Shown: one piece after another, positions 24,626-30,748 of the stretch
Position numbering within the stretch: position 1 is the first letter of the stretch
Layout: each line of letters begins with the position of its first letter
NCBI GenBank assembly: GCA_016703325.1
Contig: JADJCH010000070.1
Span: forward strand, 1 to 30,748
DNA length: 30,748 nucleotides
Reading direction: 5' to 3'
Origin: Burkholderiales bacterium
GTDB taxonomy: Bacteria > Pseudomonadota > Gammaproteobacteria > Burkholderiales > Burkholderiaceae_C
Made by a program: the position numbers and the translations under genes
Notes under the pieces: model-generated
Databases searched by the model: none
The model's input: the letters and a program-made list of their open reading frames with translations, nothing else
What the model was told of the DNA's origin: nothing

Positions 24626-25822
24626 ATGGACGCCGCTTACCTGCTCGACTGGGCCAACCTGCTGCTGCGCTGGGCGCATGTGATCGTGGCGATCGCCTGG
24701 ATCGGATCGTCGTTCTACTTCGTCTTCCTCGACAGCAGCCTGACGCGCCCCACCGACCCGGCGCTGCTCGCCAAGGGAGTGGACGGCGAACTCTGGGCGG
24801 TGCACGGCGGCGGCTTCTACCACCCGCAGAAGTACCTGGTGGCGCCCAAGACGCTGCCCGAGCACCTGCACTGGTTCTTCTGGGAGAGCTACAGCACCTG
24901 GCTGACCGGCTTTGCGCTGTTCACGGTGATGTACCTGTTCAACGCCAGCACCTTCCTGATCGACCGGCAGGTGCACGCCTGGTCCTCGCCGGGCGCTGCC
25001 GTGGCCGCGGCGCTGGCCTTCCTGGTGGTGTGCTGGTTCGTCTACGACAGCATCTGCCGGGCCTTCGGCCGGCGTGCGCACGGCGACCTGATCGTCGGCG
25101 TCGGCGTGGCCGCCTTCGTGGTGCTGGCCTCCTGGTTGGCCTGCCAATTGTTTGCGGGGCGGGCGGCTTTCCTGCTGGTGGGTGCGATGCTGGCGACCAG
25201 CATGAGCGCCAACGTGTTCGTCTGGATCATCCCGGGCCAGAAGAAGGTGATTGCCCAGATGAAGGCCGGCGAGCCGGTGGACCCGCTGCACGGCTGGCGC
25301 GCCAAGCAGCGCAGCGTGCACAACACCTACTTCACGCTGCCGGTGCTGATCGCGATGCTGTCCAACCACTATGGCTGGCTCACGCAGGGGCCGCACAACT
25401 GGCTGGCGCTGGTGGGCGTGATGCTGGCCGGTGCGCTGATCCGCTACAGCTTCGTGGCCCGCCACAAGGCGCTGGTGCTGGGCAAGCGGGTGCCCTGGGA
25501 GTACGCCGCCGTGGGCACGCTGCTGCTGGTTGTTCTGGCGGTGTGGCTCGCGCCCAAGCCGCTGCCGGCCAGCGCCTCGGCCACGCCGGTGACCCTCGCG
25601 CAGGTGCAGGCGGTGGTGGCCCAGCGCTGTGCGATCTGCCACAACGCCGAGGTGCAGAACAAGGCCGTGGCGCTGCACACCCCGGAACTGCTGCGCCAGC
25701 ACGCCCAGGCGGTGTACCAGCAGGTGGTGGTGCTCAAGGCCATGCCACTGAACAACGTGACCCAGATCACCGAGGAAGAGCGTGCGCTGATCCGCCGCTG
25801 GTTCGAGTCAGGCGCACCCTGA
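24626..25822 (+). CDS. puuD: membrane urate oxidase (urate hydroxylase) PuuD with C-terminal cytochrome c domain
   Basis: 398 residues. The first about 300 form a membrane domain with roughly eight helices (LLRWAHVIVAIAWIGSSFYF, WFFWESYSTWLTGFALF, MSANVFVWIIPGQKKVI). The last about 75 are a cytochrome c domain with the heme-binding C335-A-I-C-H339 and a likely axial Met 373 in KAMPLNN. PuuD oxidises urate to 5-hydroxyisourate and passes electrons to the respiratory chain, instead of making hydrogen peroxide as soluble uricases do. The cytochrome domain should face the periplasm. It is the last gene of the permease-uraH-puuD unit and converges on the EamA gene with a 28-base gap. Confidence 0.95.
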   Translation: MDAAYLLDWANLLLRWAHVIVAIAWIGSSFYFVFLDSSLTRPTDPALLAKGVDGELWAVHGGGFYHPQKYLVAPKTLPEHLHWFFWESYSTWLTGFALFTVMYLFNASTFLIDRQVHAWSSPGAAVAAALAFLVVCWFVYDSICRAFGRRAHGDLIVGVGVAAFVVLASWLACQLFAGRAAFLLVGAMLATSMSANVFVWIIPGQKKVIAQMKAGEPVDPLHGWRAKQRSVHNTYFTLPVLIAMLSNHYGWLTQGPHNWLALVGVMLAGALIRYSFVARHKALVLGKRVPWEYAAVGTLLLVVLAVWLAPKPLPASASATPVTLAQVQAVVAQRCAICHNAEVQNKAVALHTPELLRQHAQAVYQQVVVLKAMPLNNVTQITEEERALIRRWFESGAP

Positions 25823-25850
25823 GCACCGGCCGGCCCGGCGCAGCGGGCAC

Positions 25851-26762
25851 TCAGCCGCGCTGCCGCCGCAGGCCCAGTGCCATCACGGCCCCCACCACCA
25901 GCAGCGAGCCGAGGATCTGCACCGGCGCCACGCGCTGGTCCAGCACCCCCCAGGCCATCACCAGCGCAGCCACCGGTTCCACGTTCATGATCGGTGAGTT
26001 GCCCACCACGCCCAGCTTGGGCAGCAGGGTGAACATCATCGTGATGCCGGTGCCGTAGAGCAGCGTCAGCGCCGCCAGCCCCCACCAGCCGGCAATGGCC
26101 TGCGGCCAATGGAAACCGCCCTGCCAGGCCACCCCGCCCAGCGCCAGCAGGCCGACCAGGGCCATGGTGACGGCGGTGCGCAGCCGGCCGTCCAGCTCCG
26201 CCACCTCGTGCTGCGTCAGCGCCAGCGCGAGGCCGAACACCATCGCCCCACCCACCGCAAACCCCACCCCGCTGCCGATGCGGCCCCATTGTGTGGCCAG
26301 GTCCAGCCCGGAGGCGGCGCCGAAAACATCCAGCGCCAGCACCAGCCCCAGCAGGATGGCCGGCATCGCCAGCAGCACCCGGCGCTCCGGTCGGCGGCGG
26401 TAGACGCCAAAGGCCCAGGCCGCCGTCCAGATCGGGAAGGTGTTGAAGGCCAGCAGCGCCAGCGCCACCGGCAGCCGCGCCACCGCGGAGTACAGGCACA
26501 GGCTCTGCACGGCCACCAGGGCGGCGATCAACGGCAGCACGCGGCGCTGCCGGGACGTAATCGCACGCGGCTGGCCCTGCCAGAGGTAGAGCAAGGCCAC
26601 CACCGCGGCCGTGACCAGACTGCGCGCTGCCACCGCGGTGGGTACGTCCAGCCCATGGTTGAACGCCACCCGGGCGGCCACATGGTTGGCGCCGAACAGG
26701 CAGGCGATCAGCAGCAGTGACAGGAAGGCGCGTGGTGGCAGCGGTGTGGACAAAGGGGTCAA
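25851..26762 (-). CDS. EamA-family (DMT superfamily) transporter
   Basis: About 303 residues with ten hydrophobic segments arranged as two EamA repeats; GANHVAARVAFNHG in the first helix region and MNVEPVAALVMAWGVLDQRV near the end are typical. Members export amino acids, metabolites or drugs; the substrate is unknown. The start is taken as the TTG at 26760-26762, because GGAGGAG lies about ten bases upstream and the first helix follows directly. An ATG 36 codons further upstream would add a charged, unlike-family extension that crosses the neighbouring promoter region. It is transcribed alone, convergent with puuD and divergent from the PhnD-like gene. Confidence 0.88.
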   Translation of the reverse strand: MTPLSTPLPPRAFLSLLLIACLFGANHVAARVAFNHGLDVPTAVAARSLVTAAVVALLYLWQGQPRAITSRQRRVLPLIAALVAVQSLCLYSAVARLPVALALLAFNTFPIWTAAWAFGVYRRRPERRVLLAMPAILLGLVLALDVFGAASGLDLATQWGRIGSGVGFAVGGAMVFGLALALTQHEVAELDGRLRTAVTMALVGLLALGGVAWQGGFHWPQAIAGWWGLAALTLLYGTGITMMFTLLPKLGVVGNSPIMNVEPVAALVMAWGVLDQRVAPVQILGSLLVVGAVMALGLRRQRG

Positions 26763-26948
26763 GATCTGGCTCCTCCCGGATGGGCACCGGCGCGGGCTAT
26801 GAATGTGCGGATTGTCCGCAAACGGCCGATGGACCCTCCGGTGCCCCTCGATTGCAGGGGTTGTTGGCAAAGCCGGGTGAAATCACAGCGTAGATTAAGG
26901 ATTGACGCGTAACTTCGTGGCAATGCGTTGCTGCTGCCCTGTCCTGAC

Positions 26949-27701
26949 ATGCCTCTCAAGTACCGCCTCTCCGTCTGTCCCCATGACACGGCCAAGAACC
27001 TGGCCGGCTGGTTCCTGCTGAACACCTACCTGCAGCGGCGACTGGGGTTCGCCATGCACTTCGAGCCTGCGGACAACTTCAACCTGGAGCGCGAGGCGGT
27101 GCTCGCCGGTGGGGCGGACTTCGTCTATGCCAACCCCTACAGCGCCTGGCGCTTCCAGCAGGAGCGTGGGTTCATCCCCGTGGCCAAGCCCATCGAGGTC
27201 TGTGACGAAACCCTGCTGGTCGCACGCGCCGGGACGCCGCCGGATCCGTCCGATGGCCTGACGATCGCCTCGGCCACCGACAAGTTGATCGTCCATTTTC
27301 TCGGGCTGACCTTGCTGGATCAACTGAAATGGCCTGTCAAGAAGATGCGCTACGAGTTCGTCGGCAACCACCTGAAGGCGGTGCAGGCGGTGCTCGGTGG
27401 CAAGGCCCGGGCCGGCTTCGTGTTCAACGAGACCTGGAACGGGCTCTCGGCCAACAGCCGGGCCGAGCTGCAGGTGCTGGCGGAAACCCGCAGTCGGCAG
27501 GCCTGCCACTGCTTCTGTGTCGGACCGGCTTTGGCGGATCGACTGCCTGAAATTCAGACACTTCTTTGCGGCATGCACGAGGATCCTGCCGGTCGTCGGG
27601 TGCTGGAGGACCTCCGGTTCCAGGGCTTCGAGCCCCTGAAGGTCGATGCGTTGGGGGCGTTGGGTGGGCTTTTCCCAGCTGAGGCGACTGCATCTGCCTG
27701 A
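26949..27701 (+). CDS. PhnD-like substrate-binding-fold protein without signal peptide
   Basis: 250 residues resembling the PhnD/phosphonate-phosphite binding family: YRLSVCPHDTAKNLAGWFLL at the start, GGADFVYANPYSAWRFQQE (residues about 50-68) for the ligand-lobe turn, and GNHLKAVQAVLGGKARAGFV in the second lobe. There is no signal peptide or lipobox, so it is predicted to be cytoplasmic, and no phn/ptx permease or ATPase is adjacent. The start is the ATG at 26949-26951 (MPLKYRLS); an ATG seven codons upstream is possible. Orphan members of this type have no known role; a sensory or carrier function inside the cell is inference. A hairpin overlaps its stop codon. Confidence 0.85.
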   Translation: MPLKYRLSVCPHDTAKNLAGWFLLNTYLQRRLGFAMHFEPADNFNLEREAVLAGGADFVYANPYSAWRFQQERGFIPVAKPIEVCDETLLVARAGTPPDPSDGLTIASATDKLIVHFLGLTLLDQLKWPVKKMRYEFVGNHLKAVQAVLGGKARAGFVFNETWNGLSANSRAELQVLAETRSRQACHCFCVGPALADRLPEIQTLLCGMHEDPAGRRVLEDLRFQGFEPLKVDALGALGGLFPAEATASA

Positions 27702-27711
27702 TTTTCAGGCA
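27695..27711 (+). terminator. hairpin overlapping the stop codon of the PhnD-like gene
   Basis: Perfect 7-bp stem TGCCTGA (27695-27701) and TCAGGCA (27705-27711) with a TTT loop; the TGA stop codon is the end of the first arm. It is followed by ATCCATTTT, a weak T-tract, so it is a possible but not strong terminator. The 292 bases from here to the next start hold no gene I recognise. Confidence 0.45.
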
Positions 27712-27993
27712 ATCCATTTTGCGATGTGTCTGAGTATTGGTCATTTGCCGCCTGTGAGAGCCTGGCTCCGCTTCTTGGCGGATGTGCGGAAAGCCCTGGA
27801 GCACACGTAAAACCGGGAAGTGGCTCGGGATCCGACAGAAATCTGGGCAGCGAAGGGGTCGAGGGTCAGGGTTTGCACTGGGTTTGTGCGTTTTGGCACG
27901 CCCCGTGCGTTGCTGGGTCACACCGGCAGTGACCGGTCCCCACCAGCGCCCGCGCTTTCAGCGCTGCGGCGCCTCTTGACGGAGACACTTCCC

Positions 27994-29233
27994 ATGACCG
28001 AACGTCGAGCGCCCGCTCTCACCTTCTCTGCCCGCCGAGGCTTCACGCTGGCCGGTGTGGCCGCTGCCGCCCTGGCCGTCTGCGCGCCGATGTCGGCGCT
28101 GGCCCAGGGCAAGGGCGAGGTGAAGATCGCCGTCATCGTCAGCAAGACCGGCCCGCTGGAGGCCTACGCAAAGCAGACCCTGACCGGTTTCGCCCTCGGC
28201 CTGCAGTACGCCACCGGCGGCACGATGACGGTGGCGGGCAAGAAGATCACCGTCATCGAGAAGGACGACCAGGGCAAGCCCGATGTGGGCAAGGCCGCGC
28301 TGGCCGCCGCCTACGCCGACGACAAGGTGGATCTCGCGGTGGGCCCGGTGGCGTCGCCCGTGGCGCTGGCGATGCTGCCGGTGGCCGAGGAGTACAAGAA
28401 GATCCTGCTGGTCGAGCCCGCGGTGGCCGACAGCATCACCGGCGACAAGTGGAACAAGTACATCTTCCGCACCGGTCGCAACTCCAGCCAGGACGCGGCC
28501 GCCAATGCCGCCGCGCTGGACCAGCCGGGCAACGTGATCGCCATCCTGGCCAACGACAACGCCTTCGGCCGCGACGGTGTGAAGGCCAGCAAGGAGTTCA
28601 CCAAGAAGGCCAAGATCGTCCACGAAGAGTACCTGCCGGTGGGCACCACCGACTTCACCGCCGGCCTGCAGCGCATCATCGACAAGCTCAAGGACCAGCC
28701 GGGCAACAAGTACCTGTCGGTGGGCTGGTCGGGTGCGCCCACGCCCTTCGGGAAGATCGCTGATCTGGAGTTGGAGAAGCGCTTCGGCATCAAGCTGGCC
28801 ACCGGCGGCAACATCCTGCCGGCAATGGTGGCGTACAAGAACTTCCCCGGCATGGAAGGGGCGCTGTACTACTACTTCGGCATCCCGAAGAACCCGGTCA
28901 ACGAGTGGCTGGTGGCCAACCACTATCGCCAGTTCAAGGCACCGCCGGACTTCTTCACCGCCGGCGGCATGAGCGCGGCGATCGCGGTGGTCGAGGCACT
29001 GAAGAAGACCAACGGCGACACGACCACCAACAAGCTCATCGCCACCATGGAGGGCATGAGCTTCGAGGACGCCCAAGGGCAAGATGACCTTCCGCAAGGA
29101 AGACCACCAGGCGATGCAGGACATGTACCACTTCCGCATCAAGAACGATCCGGCTTTCGCCTGGGGTGTACCGGAGCTGGTGCGCGTGATCCCCGCTGCG
29201 GAACTCAATATCCCCATCCGCAACCAGCGCTGA
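27994..29233 (+). CDS. branched-chain amino acid-type ABC transporter substrate-binding protein, frameshifted near its 3' end
   Basis: About 412 residues in LivJ/LivK (type I periplasmic binding protein) style. The N-terminus is an export signal with RRGFTL before a hydrophobic core and a likely cut after SALA; the twin arginine hints at Tat export. The mature part begins EVKIAVIVSKTGPLEAYAKQ and includes ANDNAFGRDG and FFTAGGMSAA. At about 29071-29074 (GAC GCC C AAG) the frame changes: one extra base, or two missing, separates MEGMSFEDA from KGKMTFRKEDHQAMQDMYHF, which continues to the stop at 29231-29233. GGAGA precedes the ATG. Ligand unknown; Liv-type systems of this kind carry amino acids, amides or aromatic acids. 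Given the errors downstream, a sequencing error is likelier than a dead gene. Confidence 0.88.
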
Positions 29234-29275
29234 CGCGCCGGTTGCGGACGAGTCCGCCTCCGTTGAGCTCCCCCC

Positions 29276-29296
29276 AGCCCCCTCCAAGAGGGGGCT
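29276..29296 (+). repeat. GC-rich hairpin between the binding-protein gene and livG
   Basis: Perfect 9-bp arms AGCCCCCTC (29276-29284) and GAGGGGGCT (29288-29296) with a CAA loop, in a 108-base gap. The run of C before and G after makes a very stable stem without a T-tract. Hairpins of this look are common in intergenic gaps of Burkholderiales (from memory), so it may be an interspersed element, or serve to keep binding-protein mRNA more abundant than the ATPase mRNAs. Confidence 0.6.
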
Positions 29297-29341
29297 CCAG
29301 CTGGTTGACTGAGGTCCGGCCCAGGCCGGCGCGTGCCTGCG

Positions 29342-30132
29342 ATGCTTGAAACCCAAGAACTGACCATCCGCTTTGGCGGCCACGTGGCGGTGGACCATGT
29401 GTCCTGCCGCTTCGAGCCGGGCACGCTCACGGCCATCGTCGGCCCGAACGGTGCGGGCAAGACCACCTATTTCAACCTGATCTCCGGCCAGCTGCCGGCC
29501 AGCGAGGGGCGGGTGCTGCTGGACGGCGAGGACCTCACCACGCTGCCGGCACCGCTGCGCACCCGGCGCGGGCTGGGCCGGGCCTTCCAGCTCACCCAGC
29601 TCTTCCCCAACCTGACGGTGCGGGAAAACGTGCGCCTGGCGATCCAGGCACGGGAGGCCGGGCGCGGCAAGGCCGGCGGCGTGGCGGGCATCGACTTCTT
29701 CCGCGTCTGGCTGGATCGCAAGGCCTGGATCGACGAGGCGCAGGCCATCCTGGAGCAGGTGCGCCTGGGCGACAAACACGACGTGCACGCCAGCGCGCTG
29801 CCGCACGGCGACCAGCGCAAGCTGGAGGTGGCGCTGCTGATCGCGCTGGACCCGAAGGTCTTCATGTTCGACGAACCCACCGCCGGCATGAGCGTGGACG
29901 AAGTGCCGGTGGTGCTGGACCTGATCCGTTCCCTCAAGCAGCGCCGCGACGTCACAATTCTGCTGGTCGAGCACAAGATGGACGTGGTGCGGGAGCTCTC
30001 CGACCGCATCATCGTGCTGCACAACGGCCAGCTGGTCGCCGACGGCGAGCCCGCCGCGGTGATCGCTTCACCGGTGGTGCAGCAGGCCTACCTCGGCATG
30101 GCTGCGGAAGAGCCGCAGGAGCGGCGGCATGA
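29342..30132 (+). CDS. livG: branched-chain amino acid-type ABC transporter ATP-binding protein (LivG)
   Basis: About 263 residues. Walker A is GPNGAGKTT (about residues 36-44), the Q-loop region is RAFQLTQLFP, the signature is the LivG-type LPHGDQRKLE, Walker B is VFMFDEP and the H-loop is LLVEHKMD. It hydrolyses ATP to drive import through a LivH/LivM-type membrane pair. The start is the ATG at 29342-29344 (MLETQELTIRFGG); a GTG three codons upstream is possible. As written, the frame runs on past 30132 into livF, because an indel has removed its stop; I end it where it meets the livF start. The permease genes are not between binding protein and ATPase and may lie beyond the window. Confidence 0.88.
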
Positions 30133-30748
30133 GTCAGCCATTCTGGAACTCAGCGGTGTGCACCCACATCGGTGCATACCACATCCTGCAGGCGTGGATT
30201 TCAGTGCCGGCCGGCGAGGTGACGATGCTGCTGGGCAGCAACGGCGCAGGCAAGACCACCACGCTGCGCACCATCATGGGCCTGCGGCAGGTCTCGCCAG
30301 GGCGACGTGCGCTTCCAGGGCCAAGCCTGAAGGGCCTGGGCACATTCCGCGAGATCGCGAAGCGACGCATCGCCTATGTGCCCGAGAGCATGGGCACCTT
30401 CACCGACCTGACGGTGAAGGAGAACATGCTTGGCCTGCGCGCTCGGCACGCAACGCCGACGGGCTGGACACGCAGCGTCTGGGGAGGATCTTCGGCTTCT
30501 TCCGGCGCTGAGAAGGTTCTGGCGGCTCTAGCCCGGCCGGCAAGCTCAGCGGCGGGCAGAAGCAGATGCTGGCCGTGGCCCGTGCGATCTGCGAGCCGCG
30601 CGCGCTGATCCTGATCGACGAGCCGAGCAAGGGCCTGGCGCCGTCGATCATCCAGAACCTGGTGACTGCCTTCAGCGAGCTGAAGCGGCAGAAAACCACC
30701 ATCCTGCTGGTGGGCAGAACTTCATGATGGCCAAGGCACTGGGCGACC
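30129..30748 (+). pseudogene. livF: branched-chain amino acid-type ABC transporter ATP-binding protein (LivF), broken by many small indels and cut by the window end
   Basis: LivF can be read in pieces over all three frames: MSQP, then ILELSGVH, then THIGAYHILQ, VDFS, VPAGEVTMLLGSNGAGKTTT (Walker A), DVRFQG, KGLGTFREIAKRRIAYVPES, RSARNADGLDTQRL, then LSGGQKQMLA (signature), LILIDEPSKG (Walker B) and QNFMMAKALGD. The frame breaks lie near 30139, 30163, 30191, 30203, 30298, 30323, 30430, 30502 and 30711, often in pairs that restore the frame, and mostly at short runs of one base. Protein conservation between the breaks is intact. This is what uncorrected reads at a contig end produce; real gene decay would also show substitutions in the motifs. 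In the organism the gene is probably whole. Confidence 0.85.

Noticed and set aside
22445..25702. A 1085-codon open frame on the - strand opposite the permease, uraH and puuD genes
   Set aside because: Its peptide is His/Gln/Arg/Gly-rich without any family motif, and it mirrors three well-supported genes. It is a product of high third-position GC.
26763..26870. N-terminal extension of the EamA protein from an upstream ATG
   Set aside because: The extension is charged and not membrane-like, and a TTG start with GGAGGAG upstream gives the standard family length.
27542..27560. TGCCTGAAATTCAG resembling the hairpin at 27695
   Set aside because: It lies inside the PhnD-like coding sequence, the pairing is imperfect, and two loose copies do not establish a repeat family.

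Overview
The window is GC-rich chromosomal DNA with protein families and gene order typical of a betaproteobacterium of the order Burkholderiales (Comamonas / Leptothrix / Ideonella-like relatives; this placement is inference from gene content and protein style only). No tRNA, rRNA, CRISPR array, transposase or phage gene was recognised. Coding density is high, and almost every gene can be assigned to a family.

Region 1 (1-4360): the tail of a membrane protein (probably a TRAP large permease) on the + strand, then on the - strand an AEC-family carrier, an aldo/keto reductase, a YhcG-type PDDEXK nuclease, and a short RlmN-like radical-SAM methyltransferase. The nuclease gene carries a palindromic 13-codon tandem repeat and starts on the stop codon of the RlmN-like gene.

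Region 2 (4425-16882): a protocatechuate 4,5-cleavage (lig/pmd) regulon on the - strand, in two transcription units. The first runs ligK, a DUF1932 dehydrogenase, ligI, a lipoprotein of the tannase/feruloyl esterase/MHETase family, ligA, ligB, ligC. The second runs a ModA-like binding protein without a signal peptide, then ligJ. A LysR-type regulator lies just upstream of the second unit. A + strand monomeric NADP isocitrate dehydrogenase gene sits between the two units and ends in a clear terminator. Together they take protocatechuate (and perhaps gallate released by the esterase) to pyruvate and oxaloacetate, except that no PrpF-type oxalomesaconate tautomerase (LigU) is present. A 51-bp block containing a T-N11-A dyad precedes both units with identical internal spacing, and is the best candidate for the LysR operator.

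Region 3 (16949-25822): a small four-cysteine protein, then a urate/ureide degradation locus. On the - strand a GntR/FCD regulator, PuuE allantoinase, a UraD-AllC fusion and an M20-family protein follow each other; the last three are joined by ATGA overlaps. On the + strand are an NCS2 purine permease, UraH and the cytochrome-c-bearing urate oxidase PuuD. Two TGTATACA palindromes lie in the divergent control region. These genes carry urate to ureidoglycine.

Region 4 (25851-30748): an EamA-type exporter (-), an orphan PhnD-like protein without a signal peptide, and a branched-chain-amino-acid-type ABC transporter (binding protein, LivG, LivF). The binding protein gene has one frameshift, and the last 620 bases (livF) have about nine small indels that leave the protein readable across frames. 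This looks like poor sequence at a contig end rather than a decaying gene.
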